Below, piece by piece: positions 53,534 to 62,173 of a stretch of 64,000 bases of DNA. Numbering within the stretch: position 1 is the stretch's first letter; the number at the start of each line of letters is the position of its first letter. Location of the stretch: NCBI RefSeq assembly GCF_004364315.1, contig NZ_SOBR01000001.1, positions 1 to 64,000 on the forward strand, in the 5' to 3' direction. Origin of the DNA: Chromohalobacter marismortui. GTDB taxonomy: Bacteria; Pseudomonadota; Gammaproteobacteria; Pseudomonadales; Halomonadaceae. Under the pieces are notes generated by a model. That model was not told where the DNA came from, did not search any database, and worked only from the letters and a program-made list of their open reading frames with translations. A program made the translations under genes and the position numbers.

Positions 53534-54940
53534 TCAAGCTCTTGCCTTGAGATCCTCGATGATGCTCGGATAGCGTTTATCGAGATCGTAAAAAAGCATG
53601 AGTACGATAAGAAGCACGCAAAGCGCGAGTGGCAGATAAATGAACAGCGTCTGGATCGATAGCAAGGCCGCGGCGCTCTGTTCACCACCCCCGCCGACAT
53701 AACCACCGAATGCCAGTACCCAACCAATGAGCGCCGTACCCAGGCCGCTGCCAATCTTGATACCCATGCTGCCGCCGCTATACACCATGCCTTCGTTGCG
53801 GATGCCGGTTTTCCATTCGCCGTACTCGATGGTGTCGCCGAGGATGGCAAACATGCTGCCATTGATCGGCGCCTTGCCAATGCCTCGAATAATGGTACCG
53901 GCGATGAGTAGCGTTACATTGCTTAGATCGATCAGCATCACGAAATATCCGCAAATGGTGATCAATTCGCCGACGATGATGGCATTGCGTTTACCGAAAC
54001 GCCTGGTGATCGGAGCCACGCAAGCCATCCCCACGAGGATGAAGGCGATGTAGGCCGTGGTGACGATCCCCACCATCCAGGTGTCGTCCAGGATATATTC
54101 TGCGTAATAGACCACGGCACCAGAGTTGAGCGCGTTGAAGATATAGGTCATGAGGATGAAAGAGGTGGCCAGCGCCCAGTATCGATTCTTGCACAGCGTC
54201 AGTAGACTTTCCTTGAGTGAAACGGTTGAATCTCGCTGGCTTTGACTGGCAGGCTTGACGCGTTCTCGTGTCGTCTTGAAGGTGAAGATGAAAAGCGCAG
54301 TACCGACCGAGCCAAAAATCATGAAAGTTACGACCCATCCGAATTGCCCGCCGCCGAACAATGTTGCAACCGGTAATGTCAGATTGCTTACCAACAAGAC
54401 CCCTATTAGGGCCAGGCTCATCCGGTAGACGTTCAGCAATGACCGTTGATATTGATCCTGGGTAATTAGCGAGTTCATCGTCCCGTAGGGGACGTTGAGT
54501 CCTGTATATACGAGGCATACCACGTTGTAAGTCACGGCAATGTAGACCACTTGCCAAAAGGGAGAAGCATCGGGTACGGCAAAGAGCATGACCGCTGACA
54601 AAGCGAAGGGCACTGCCAGCCATAACAGCCAGGGTCTCGCCTTGCCATGCCGGGAACGTGTCTTGTCGATGACATATCCCATGGCGATATCCGAGAAGCC
54701 GTCAAATACGCGCGAAAACAGCATGATCGAGCCGATGATGCCAGCGGCGACACCGATGACATCCGTGTAGTAATACACGATGAAAATACTCATCGCCTGC
54801 CATATGAAATTGCTTGCTAAGTCGCCACAGCCATAGCCGACCTTCTCGAGAAGGCCGATCTTTTCGGCTGGTGTCGCTGGAGAAGCGGTAGACGCTACGT
54901 GCTCGCCAGGAACGGTTGAAGTCTGTGAGCTTGCCGACAT
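53534..54940 (-). CDS. GPH-type sugar:cation symporter, probable xyloside transporter
   Basis: A 468-residue, 12-helix transporter. FSRVFDGFSDIAMGYVIDKTRSRHGKARPWLLW is the glycoside-pentoside-hexuronide family signature; YGTMNSLITQDQYQR is another. The pairing with an intracellular GH43 enzyme points to import of xylobiose or other xylosides. The ATG at 54940 follows GAGG; ATG codons further up (54958, 55006) are less likely. Confidence 0.9.
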   Translation of the reverse strand: MSASSQTSTVPGEHVASTASPATPAEKIGLLEKVGYGCGDLASNFIWQAMSIFIVYYYTDVIGVAAGIIGSIMLFSRVFDGFSDIAMGYVIDKTRSRHGKARPWLLWLAVPFALSAVMLFAVPDASPFWQVVYIAVTYNVVCLVYTGLNVPYGTMNSLITQDQYQRSLLNVYRMSLALIGVLLVSNLTLPVATLFGGGQFGWVVTFMIFGSVGTALFIFTFKTTRERVKPASQSQRDSTVSLKESLLTLCKNRYWALATSFILMTYIFNALNSGAVVYYAEYILDDTWMVGIVTTAYIAFILVGMACVAPITRRFGKRNAIIVGELITICGYFVMLIDLSNVTLLIAGTIIRGIGKAPINGSMFAILGDTIEYGEWKTGIRNEGMVYSGGSMGIKIGSGLGTALIGWVLAFGGYVGGGGEQSAAALLSIQTLFIYLPLALCVLLIVLMLFYDLDKRYPSIIEDLKARA

Positions 54941-55050
54941 GATGGACCTCGTTGTCATGGGAGAGGCACATGGGCCTCGAGTTTTCTGAAGACGCCATGG
55001 CGTCATGTCTGACGACTACCTGCGTATCCATTAAGGAGGGGTGGGGTTCT

Positions 55051-55071
55051 TTAGTTTTTAGCTTTAACTAA
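55051..55071. promoter_or_regulatory. Inverted repeat upstream of the xyloside operon
   Basis: TTAGTT and AACTAA flank nine bases, 110 bp before the transporter start, in an AT-rich part of the 525-bp divergent region. It differs from the ATGTTnAACAT operator, so a second regulator is possible. The rest of the region (55072-55350) shows only AT-rich sequence. Confidence 0.3.
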
Positions 55072-55350
55072 GTTGATGTTTGTAGATTAATAAAGCAGTT
55101 GCCATTATACGTTGGTCATAAATTCATAAATAATTGATACGGAAACCATGTGATGGTGGACTCAAATGCTCCTGCCAGCGCCGTCATGCCTGGGGTATAC
55201 GGAAACGCTTTGAATCAAGTGGTGGCGAGCAAGGTGATGGGGAGCGAGTGGGCCCCGAGACTGAGGACGGAGGCACCAGCCTTTTCTGGGGCTTGGTGGA
55301 TTGTCTCAGGGGGTACTGGGTGGCAATGAGTCTTAACGTGACGCGTCTGT

Positions 55351-55381
55351 ATGTTGAACATATAATCCTTTTGTTCAACAT
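55351..55381. promoter_or_regulatory. Double operator ATGTTnAACAT ahead of xylD
   Basis: ATGTTGAACAT (55351) and TTGTTCAACAT (55371, one mismatch) have centres 20 bp apart, 85 bases upstream of xylD. Same motif and spacing as at 49736-49766. Confidence 0.75.
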
Positions 55382-55465
55382 ACAGGCCGTTGCGTATAGA
55401 TTACGCTGACAGCAAGGCATGGCCTTTTTTCGAAAACGAGTGTCATTGAGCAAAGGCATCAGATC

Positions 55466-57268
55466 ATGAACGATCACAAGATCACCCCCGACCAACTGCG
55501 CTCGCGCTGGTGGTTCGACAACCCCGAGCATCCGGGGACCACGGCGCTGTGCATCGAGCGCTACATGAACTACGGCCTGACGCTGGAAGAGCTCAAGAGT
55601 GGCAAGCCGATCATCGGTATCGCCCAGTCGGGGTCCGACTTGACGCCTTGCAACCGTCACCACATCGATCTGGTGAAGCGCGTCAAGGATGGCATTCGTG
55701 CCGCCGGGGGCGTGCCGTTCGAGTTTCCGCTGCACCCCATCCATGAAAATGTGCGCCGGCCGACGGCGGCGCTGGATCGCAATCTGGCGTATCTGGGGCT
55801 GGTGGAGGTCCTGCATGGTTATCCACTCGATGGCGTGGTGCTGACCACCGGCTGCGACAAGACCACGCCGGCGTGCCTGATGGCCGCCGCGACCGCCAAC
55901 ATCCCCGCGATCGTGCTCTCCGGTGGGCCGATGCTCAATGGCTGGCGCGGCACCCAGGAGCGCGTAGGCTCGGGTACGATCATCTGGGAGCTGCGTAAGC
56001 GTTTGGCGGCGGGGGATATCGGCTACGAGGAATTCCTGTCCCGCGCCACCGATTCGGCGCCTTCCGTCGGCCACTGCAATACCATGGGCACCGCCTCGAC
56101 GATGAACTCCATGGCCGAGGCGTTGGGCATGAGCCTGCCCGGCTCGGCGATGATCCCGGCGCCCTACAAGGAGCGCTCGATGGTCGCCTATCAGACCGGG
56201 ACGCGCATCGTCGACATGGTCTGGGAAGACTTGCGTCCGCTGGATATCATTACCCGCGAGGCCTGCGAAAATGCCATCGTGGTGTGTTCGGCGCTGGGCG
56301 GTTCTTCCAACGCGCCGGTGCACATCAACGCCATCGCCCGTCATGCGGGGATCGAGCTGACCAACGACGACTGGCAGCGCCTCGGGCACGAAATTCCGCT
56401 GCTGGCCAATGTGATGCCGGCGGGGATCTATCTTTCCGAAGAGTTCCACCGAGCCGGTGGTGTGCCCGCAGTGCTCAGCGAGTTGATCAAGGCCGGGCGT
56501 CTGCATGGTGACGTGCCGACGGTCAACGGCAAGACGCTGGCGGAGAATACGGCCGGGCGTGAAACCCTGGATGACGATATCATTCGCCGCTACGACAATC
56601 CGCTGGTGGAAGAGGCTGGCTTCATCAATCTCAAGGGCAATCTGTTCGACTCGGCGTTGATGAAGACCAGCGTGATCGCCAGCGATTTCCGGCAGCGTTT
56701 CCTGAGCCAGGCCGATGATCCGGATGCCTTCGAAGGCAAGGTGGCGGTATTCGACGGCTCCGAGGATTATCATGCGCGCATCGACGATCCGTCACTCGGG
56801 ATCGACGAGAACACTATCCTGATCATGCGCGGGGCCGGACCGATTGGCCATCCGGGGAGTGCTGAAGTCGTCAATATGCAGCCGCCGGAGGCGCTGATTC
56901 GTCAAGGCATCGAGTCGCTGCCGTGCATCGGCGACGGTCGTCAGTCGGGGACCTCGGGGTCGCCCTCGATCCTCAACGCGGCCCCTGAAGCGGCAGTGGG
57001 TGGCGGCTTGGCGCTACTGGAAACGGGGGATCGAATTCGTATCGATCTCAAGCGCGGCGAAGCCAATCTGCTGGTCGATGACGCCGAGTTGTCACGGCGT
57101 CGCCAGGCGCTGGAGTCGCGGGGCGGTTATATCTATCCGGTGGACCAGACGCCCTGGCAGGAGATCCAGCGCGGCATGGTCGAGCAGCTTGATCGCGGCA
57201 TGACGCTGGGCCCGGCCACCAAGTACCGCGACGTCGCGCGTAAGAGCCCGCCTCGCGATAATCACTGA
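55466..57268 (+). CDS. xylD: D-xylonate dehydratase
   Basis: A 600-residue IlvD/Edd dehydratase. The N-terminus ([27 protein letters not shown]) and [16 protein letters not shown] are typical of Caulobacter-type XylD. Cluster cysteines lie in [19 protein letters not shown] and [11 protein letters not shown]. It turns D-xylonate into 2-keto-3-deoxy-xylonate. It is convergent with the GntR gene. Confidence 0.9.
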   Translation: MNDHKITPDQLRSRWWFDNPEHPGTTALCIERYMNYGLTLEELKSGKPIIGIAQSGSDLTPCNRHHIDLVKRVKDGIRAAGGVPFEFPLHPIHENVRRPTAALDRNLAYLGLVEVLHGYPLDGVVLTTGCDKTTPACLMAAATANIPAIVLSGGPMLNGWRGTQERVGSGTIIWELRKRLAAGDIGYEEFLSRATDSAPSVGHCNTMGTASTMNSMAEALGMSLPGSAMIPAPYKERSMVAYQTGTRIVDMVWEDLRPLDIITREACENAIVVCSALGGSSNAPVHINAIARHAGIELTNDDWQRLGHEIPLLANVMPAGIYLSEEFHRAGGVPAVLSELIKAGRLHGDVPTVNGKTLAENTAGRETLDDDIIRRYDNPLVEEAGFINLKGNLFDSALMKTSVIASDFRQRFLSQADDPDAFEGKVAVFDGSEDYHARIDDPSLGIDENTILIMRGAGPIGHPGSAEVVNMQPPEALIRQGIESLPCIGDGRQSGTSGSPSILNAAPEAAVGGGLALLETGDRIRIDLKRGEANLLVDDAELSRRRQALESRGGYIYPVDQTPWQEIQRGMVEQLDRGMTLGPATKYRDVARKSPPRDNH

Positions 57269-57322
57269 GTATCCATCACCCAGTACTCCCCGCTGAGCAC
57301 TCACTGCTAAGTACTTAGCTAC

Positions 57323-57355
57323 CGAAACGGGCGTCGCCATGCGATGCCCGTTTCG
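57323..57355. terminator. Terminator between xylD and the GntR gene
   Basis: CGAAACGGGC and GCCCGTTTCG form a ten-pair stem with a 13-base loop between convergent genes; TGTTG follows on the plus strand. Confidence 0.65.
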
Positions 57356-57397
57356 TGTTGCAGGAGCTAGAGTTGAGAGCATGGGACTTGATGCGTG

Positions 57398-58165
57398 TCA
57401 GGTTTCGGACAGCAGCTCGGTGCTATGTCCAAGGGGCGTGTCGGGGATTTCCAGCCCCAAGGCGCTGGCGGTGCCGGCGAGTACCGCCTGCGAGGCACGA
57501 AAGGCATCGCGTGGCCGGCGTGCACGGATGCTTTCCATCAGCAATCGGTGGCGCTCCAGACTCTCCGCCGGGTCGCTGGCACTCACGTTCGAGGTCTCGA
57601 TCAGCAGCAATATCGAGGGGCGCAGAATATGCGAGAGCTGTGACCAGACGATGTTGTGCGTGGCCTTGAAGATCGCCACATGGAAGGCGATGTCATAGCT
57701 GCTGTGCAAGCGGCCGTCACGGTTGGAAGCGGGGTCGTCGAGATCACTGCCCATACCGTTGTAGGCTTCCTCGATGGCGACCAAATCATGTGCCGTGGCG
57801 CGTTTGGCGGCGGTCATGGCGACATAGGGTTCCACGTCCAGGCGAAAGGCCAGGATCTCGCGTTGCACGCCGGGGTTGGGGGCGGCGTAGCGTGTCATCC
57901 ACTCGGTGACCTGGGCATCGAGAATGTTCCACTCGGGGTATTCGCGGACCTTCGAGCCATGCCCGGAGATACGCTCGATGATTCCGGCATCGACGAGCTG
58001 ACGGAGGTCGCTGCGAACCGCAGAACGGTTGAGGACGAAGCGCTCGCACAGATCGATTTCTCGGGGGACGAAATCGCCTGGCTGATAGACGCCGGAGAAG
58101 ATCTCTTTCGCCAGCGCCTCGGCGACGCTGGGACGTTTTGGGGATGAGGTTTGCTTGCTCTTCAC
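57398..58165 (-). CDS. GntR/FadR family regulator, probable repressor of the pentose genes
   Basis: About 255 residues. An N-terminal winged helix-turn-helix (FVPREIDLCERFVLNRSAVRSDLRQLVDAGIIERISGHGSKV) is followed by an all-helical FCD ligand domain with metal/ligand residues (ILAFRLDVEPYVAMTAAKRA; SYDIAFHVAIFKATHN). The start is uncertain: GTG at 58165 fits the domain edge; an ATG at 58213 would overlap the candidate operator. FadR-type regulators often sense sugar-acid intermediates. Its position beside xylD and the shared motif support local control. Confidence 0.85.
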   Translation of the reverse strand: MKSKQTSSPKRPSVAEALAKEIFSGVYQPGDFVPREIDLCERFVLNRSAVRSDLRQLVDAGIIERISGHGSKVREYPEWNILDAQVTEWMTRYAAPNPGVQREILAFRLDVEPYVAMTAAKRATAHDLVAIEEAYNGMGSDLDDPASNRDGRLHSSYDIAFHVAIFKATHNIVWSQLSHILRPSILLLIETSNVSASDPAESLERHRLLMESIRARRPRDAFRASQAVLAGTASALGLEIPDTPLGHSTELLSET

Positions 58166-58201
58166 GTGACATCGTTCCGAATCATTTCGCTCACGCTGGC
58201 A

Positions 58202-58212
58202 TATGTCGAACA
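58202..58212. promoter_or_regulatory. Possible single operator ahead of the GntR gene
   Basis: ATGTCGAACAT differs by one base from ATGTTnAACAT and lies about 40 bases upstream of the preferred GntR start, which would allow autoregulation. Only one half of the double site is present. Confidence 0.4.
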
Positions 58213-58299
58213 TTTCGACAAGACGCCGATGGTCGGTGGGCATGCACTGCGCACCTGGCAACGTGGAGCCAAGAGCGCAGGGCGTGATGACTGCCGACC

Positions 58300-59460
58300 C
58301 TAGCGGGGAGCGGCGAGACGTTGCCCGAGCATGGTCATGAAGGTATCGGCGGCCTCGAGCTGAGCGATGTCCAGGTATTCGTCGGGTTGATGTGCCTGGG
58401 CGATGCTGCCAGGGCCGCAGATGACGGTGGGCAGGCCGGCTTGCTGGAACTGACCGGCTTCGGTGGCGTACGCCACGGCTTCATTGTCGGCAGCGCTCAG
58501 AAGGGCATGGCAGAGCTCTAGCGCCGCCTGGTTGTCGCGATCGGCCAGGGCGGGCACGGTTTCGGTCAGGTGCTGGGTATGAATGTCGAGCTGAGGCGCG
58601 CGTGGGCGCAAGTCGTGTACCAATGACTCGGCGTAGTGCTGAAAGCGCTCGAACAAGGCCTCGAAGCCGTCCGTCGGCAGATGGCGGATCTCCCAGTCGA
58701 AATGGCACTCGCGGGCCATGATGTTGATCGCCGTACCGCCCTGGATCTTGCCCACGTGGAGGCTGGAGTGGGGGACGTTGAAGAGCGGGTCGACACGCCC
58801 CTCGCTGACCAGTTCCGCCATGATGTCCTCGATGCGGGTCACCAGGCGGGCGGCTACGTGCACGGCGGACACGCCTTGACGCACCTGGCTGGAATGCGCC
58901 TCGCGGCCGGTCACCGTGGTACGCAGGTTGGTAATGCCTTTCTGGGCCACCACCGGTGCCATCAGCGTGGGCTCGCCGACGATGACCGCTGCCGGCGTAG
59001 GCGCGTCGGCCATCAGGCGCTCGATCAAGCGCGGCGCGCCCAGGCAGCCCACTTCCTCATCGTAGGAAAACGCCAGGTAGATCGGCCGCTGCAAGTCGAG
59101 CGCTTGCCACTGGGGCACCTGCGCCAAGGCACTGGCGATGAATCCCTTCATGTCGCAACTGCCGCGCCCGTAGAGGCGACCGTCGCCTTGGTCGGTGAGG
59201 GTGAAGGGATCGCTGCTCCAAGGCTGGCCGTCCACCGGTACCACGTCGGTATGCCCGGACAGCACCACGCCCCCCGCGACCTCGGGGCCGATGCGGGCCA
59301 GCAGGTTGGCCTTGCTGCCGTCATCGTTGTCGATGCGGGTACAGGGCACGTCGTGCTCGGCGAGATAACGTTCGATGAAAGCGATCAGTTCCAGGTTGGA
59401 GTGGCGCGAGACGGTATCGAAGCCAACCAGGCGTTCGAGCAAGGCAATGGTGTCGGACAC
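58300..59460 (-). CDS. argE: Acetylornithine deacetylase-like M20 peptidase
   Basis: A 386-residue M20-family zinc amidohydrolase. Metal ligands appear in LSGHTDVVPVDG, GRGSCDMKGFIA, FSYDEEVGCLGA, VGEPT and GPGSIAQAHQPDE. Length and sequence match ArgE; related deacylases cannot be excluded. The GTG at 59460 follows GGGAGG and is preferred to the codon at 59499. It is cytoplasmic. Confidence 0.85.
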   Translation of the reverse strand: MSDTIALLERLVGFDTVSRHSNLELIAFIERYLAEHDVPCTRIDNDDGSKANLLARIGPEVAGGVVLSGHTDVVPVDGQPWSSDPFTLTDQGDGRLYGRGSCDMKGFIASALAQVPQWQALDLQRPIYLAFSYDEEVGCLGAPRLIERLMADAPTPAAVIVGEPTLMAPVVAQKGITNLRTTVTGREAHSSQVRQGVSAVHVAARLVTRIEDIMAELVSEGRVDPLFNVPHSSLHVGKIQGGTAINIMARECHFDWEIRHLPTDGFEALFERFQHYAESLVHDLRPRAPQLDIHTQHLTETVPALADRDNQAALELCHALLSAADNEAVAYATEAGQFQQAGLPTVICGPGSIAQAHQPDEYLDIAQLEAADTFMTMLGQRLAAPR

Positions 59461-59572
59461 GGCGGCCTCCCCAGACAATGTGTTGCGCCAGCCTAGCACG
59501 CTCGAGCTTTGACGCCACCCGCGCTTTGCCCCATCTTAAAGGGGTTCATTCACCCAGTGGGAGAGCACTCAC

Positions 59573-60178
59573 GTGAGTAAGGTTCTGGTTCTGTACTACT
59601 CCAGTTATGGGCATGTCGAAACATTGGCCAACGCCGTCGCCGAAGGCGCCCGGGGCGTCGCCGGCACCCAAGTGGACTTGTATCGCGTGGCCGAGCTGGT
59701 GCCCGACGAGGTGGCCGCCAAGTCGGGCTACAAGGAAGATAACACCGCCGCTGTGCTGGACGACCCCAGCGTGTTGGCCGAGTACGATGCGATTCTCGTC
59801 GGCACGCCCACGCGCTTCGGCAACATGGCCTCGCAGATGCGCAACTTCTGGGACAAGACAGGCGGTCTCTGGGCGCAAGGCAAGCTGATCGGCAAGCTGG
59901 GCGGCGCTTTCACTTCTACCGCCAGTCAGCACGGCGGGCAGGAAACCACACTGACCTCGATTCACACCACCTTGCTTCACCACGGCATGGCGATCGTCGG
60001 TGTGCCGTACTCCTGCGCGGCCTTGGCTGAACTCGGCGAGGTCTCCGGTGGCACGCCCTACGGCGCGACAACCATCGCCGCTGGTGACGGCAGTCGCCAA
60101 CCCAGCGAGAATGAGCTGACCATCGCCCGCTTCCAAGGCCAGCACACCGCTGAAATGGCCGCCAAACTCGCCGGCTGA
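59573..60178 (+). CDS. wrbA: NAD(P)H:quinone oxidoreductase, WrbA type
   Basis: A 201-residue flavodoxin-fold enzyme. [23 protein letters not shown] binds FMN phosphate; [22 protein letters not shown] and [26 protein letters not shown] are WrbA signatures. It reduces quinones with two electrons. It starts at a GTG preceded by GGGAG. Confidence 0.95.
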   Translation: MSKVLVLYYSSYGHVETLANAVAEGARGVAGTQVDLYRVAELVPDEVAAKSGYKEDNTAAVLDDPSVLAEYDAILVGTPTRFGNMASQMRNFWDKTGGLWAQGKLIGKLGGAFTSTASQHGGQETTLTSIHTTLLHHGMAIVGVPYSCAALAELGEVSGGTPYGATTIAAGDGSRQPSENELTIARFQGQHTAEMAAKLAG

Positions 60179-60210
60179 GCCCCGTTCGAAGCGCTTCGAA
60201 CGACGCCAAG

Positions 60211-60237
60211 ACGCCGTGCCTTCGGGCGCGGCGTTTT
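60211..60237 (+). terminator. Terminator after wrbA
   Basis: Stem ACGCCGTGCC/GGCGCGGCGT with a TTCG tetraloop is followed by TTTTA. A perfect 18-bp palindrome, GTTCGAAGCGCTTCGAAC, lies just before it at 60184-60201. Confidence 0.8.
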
Positions 60238-60272
60238 AGTGTCGGAGATATGTACACGAAACGTGATGCTTG

Positions 60273-60301
60273 TTGACAAGTGTCACGTGACAGAATACAT
60301 T
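60273..60301 (+). promoter_or_regulatory. Promoter of higBA with a palindromic operator in the spacer
   Basis: TTGACA (60273-60278) and TACATT (60296-60301) are 17 bp apart. The spacer contains the perfect palindrome TGTCACGTGACA (60281-60292). The expected transcript start falls at the higB ATG (60309), implying a leaderless or near-leaderless mRNA. HigA-type antitoxins commonly bind such sites. Confidence 0.65.
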
Positions 60302-60308
60302 TCAATGC

Positions 60309-60590
60309 ATGATCAAAACCTTCGCAGATAAACGTACCCAAGAGCTTTACTCCAAGGGGAGATCAAATAAGTTCCCCTCGGATGTAGCCTCAAGAGCGTC
60401 TCGCAAGCTGGAATACGTAAATCTGGCGGAGCAACTAGACGATTTGAAAGTGCCGCCTGGCAACCGTCTTCATTCACTTTCTGGGGGTAGACAGGGTCAG
60501 TATGCGATTTCAATCAATGCTCAATGGCGTATCTGCTTCTATTTTGAAGATGGTGACGCATACGATGTCGAGGTATGCGATTACCACTGA
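60309..60590 (+). CDS. higB: HigB-type toxin (RelE superfamily)
   Basis: A 93-residue protein. RLHSLSGGRQGQYAISINAQWRICFYF is the hallmark C-terminal half of HigB, with the basic and aromatic residues used for ribosome-dependent mRNA cleavage. Toxin-first order with a HigA-like gene 14 bp downstream is typical. No clear ribosome site precedes the ATG. Confidence 0.92.
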   Translation: MIKTFADKRTQELYSKGRSNKFPSDVASRASRKLEYVNLAEQLDDLKVPPGNRLHSLSGGRQGQYAISINAQWRICFYFEDGDAYDVEVCDYH

Positions 60591-60604
60591 GTGAGATTAC
60601 AACT

Positions 60605-60919
60605 ATGGCTATTTCTAACACCAACGGAATGCAACGCAAGCCGACGCATCCTGGCGAAATGCTGAGGGAGGACTTTCTCCCGGACTATGGCCTGACCGTT
60701 GCGGGATTGGCCGAATCTTTGGGCGTGTCTCGCCAATCCGTCAATGAGCTGTTACGTGAACGGCGTGCTGTCAGCCCTGAAATGGCGCTTAGGCTTGGCC
60801 GTTTGTTTGGTAACTCTCCGGAGTTTTGGCTGAATGCGCAGCGAGCCATCGATTTATGGACGGCAGCGCAATCGGTCAAGGAAGAGGTCGCCCGCATCAA
60901 GCCATTGAATGCAGCATGA
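60605..60919 (+). CDS. higA: HigA-type antitoxin (XRE family)
   Basis: A 104-residue protein. RKPTHPGEMLREDFLPDYGLTVAGLAESLGVSRQSVNELLRERRAVSPEMALRLGRLFG contains the HigA opening motif and an XRE helix-turn-helix. It neutralises HigB and probably represses the operon through the palindrome at 60281. The ATG at 60605 is preferred; an ATG at 60575 would overlap higB. Confidence 0.92.
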   Translation: MAISNTNGMQRKPTHPGEMLREDFLPDYGLTVAGLAESLGVSRQSVNELLRERRAVSPEMALRLGRLFGNSPEFWLNAQRAIDLWTAAQSVKEEVARIKPLNAA

Positions 60920-60955
60920 ATGTCCCTTCTTATCTTTCAGTCGCTCTCTGCCCGT

Positions 60956-61318
60956 TCAGCGCTTTTGTGTGGGGGCGACGGTGGCATCGATAGCGTCGGG
61001 GTCGAGTATAAGGCTGATGTGGTCGGTACCGGGCATTTGCTCGACCGCCATGTCGTCGTTGGTGCCGGAGGCTCCATGTCTCCGTATATCCAACGCATAT
61101 GTCGTGTAGCCTGCCGAAGCAAAGGCCTGGGCCAGTGAGTGCATGCTGAGGCAGTCGGCAGTGGAGCCGTGGAGAAGCACCACGCTGCCTTGTGATGCGT
61201 CGACAGAAGGCGAGTAGTGGCGAAATCCGAGAGGCGTGCCGTCTCTCGCTTGATAGGTACTGTCGGTAGGTCGCTATTGTCGAGTGCCTTGAAGGGGCAA
61301 GCCGATGGCGAATTTCAT
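60956..61318 (-). pseudogene. Decayed alpha/beta hydrolase
   Basis: On the minus strand one frame reads from an ATG at 61318, hits TAG after 14 codons, then continues with GTPLGFRHYSPSVDASQGSVVLLHGSTADCLSMHSLAQAFASAGYTTYALDIRRHGASG-type sequence, the N-terminal third of a lysophospholipase-like hydrolase. It then passes directly to VEQMPGTDHISLILDP, which looks like the C-terminal segment with the catalytic His. The nucleophile region between is missing. An internal deletion and a nonsense mutation are inferred. The sequence between 61319 and 61539 shows no clear gene. Confidence 0.75.
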
Positions 61319-61539
61319 GGGCACCTCGTGTCAGGTTTTCCAGATTTTTTATATCGCCACGCATTGCGTCATCACCAGTGTGGGCGAGTAGCGGATAGGG
61401 TGTCGATCAGCTCGGTAACGCGGATACCGCCTTCGTTGGCGGCAGGGTCGTTGATGCGGGAGTTCCGGGTGCTATGCTAAGCGCACATGAGACAAAGGGT
61501 TCAGTGAGAGGCCGTTGCTGCCCGACATGGAGGTAAGAG

Positions 61540-61830
61540 ATGAACAAATTGCAAACGCTGTCGTTACTGAAGCAGCATCTACCTGCCATGGTCCATCAAT
61601 TTGGTGTTCGGGACCTTGCTCTCTTCGGCTCTATGGTACGCGATGAGGCGGAAGAGCGCAGTGACGTCGATATCCTGGTGAGCTTTGAGGGCCCGGCAAC
61701 GGCAGATCGCTACTTCGGGGTGCAATTCTATTTGGAAGATCTCTTGGGGCGTCCGGTGGACTTGGTGACCGATAAGGCGTTGCGTTCCGAGCTTCGACCT
61801 TTCATCGAGCGCGAGGCCATGCATGTCTGA
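61540..61830 (+). CDS. mntA: MNT-type minimal nucleotidyltransferase (antitoxin)
   Basis: A 96-residue protein with ALFGSMVRDEAEERSDVDILV, the GS-x10-DxD active site of minimal nucleotidyltransferases. It is followed with an eight-base overlap by a HEPN gene. In characterised pairs MntA AMPylates and silences HepT. GGAGGT precedes the start. Confidence 0.9.
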   Translation: MNKLQTLSLLKQHLPAMVHQFGVRDLALFGSMVRDEAEERSDVDILVSFEGPATADRYFGVQFYLEDLLGRPVDLVTDKALRSELRPFIEREAMHV

Positions 61831-62173
61831 AAATAGACCACCACGAGAGTGGCGCTTCTACATCGATGACATGATCGGCTTCGCAGAAAAAGTGCTTGTT
61901 TACACTGATGGATTGGATCAAGAAGGTTTCATTAAGCACGACCTGACATATGATGCCACCCTCCGCAATCTGGAATTGATCGGGGAGGCGGCTACCCGCA
62001 TTCCAGATGATATACATGCCGCTCATCCGGAGATTCCATGGCGTCTGATCATCGCCACGCGGAACCGCCTCATTCATGCCTATCTCGGGATTGATGCCGA
62101 TACTGTCTGGAGCATCATTCAGACGCATATCCCGGAGCTTCGCGAACGGCTAGAGGCTTTAAAGTACACCTAG
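61823..62173 (+). CDS. hepT: HEPN-domain RNase toxin (HepT-like)
   Basis: A 116-residue helical protein with RNRLIHAYLGID near residue 93, the R-x4-H-x-Y motif of HEPN ribonucleases that is also the AMPylation site. It overlaps mntA by eight bases. Its stop shares bases with the stop of convergent sbcC in a CTAG. Confidence 0.92.
   Translation: MSENRPPREWRFYIDDMIGFAEKVLVYTDGLDQEGFIKHDLTYDATLRNLELIGEAATRIPDDIHAAHPEIPWRLIIATRNRLIHAYLGIDADTVWSIIQTHIPELRERLEALKYT

Noticed and set aside
53500-53880. N-terminal extension of the GH43 gene
   Set aside because: It lies antisense inside the transporter gene and lacks homology; the ATG at 53499 has a good ribosome site.
60930-61364. A 144-codon minus-strand ORF over the decayed hydrolase
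   Set aside because: Arg/His-rich shadow frame; the hydrolase motifs lie in another frame.
61372-61470. Short minus-strand frame ending in TRPHW as remnant of another gene
   Set aside because: About 30 codons with no recognisable family and no start; could be chance.
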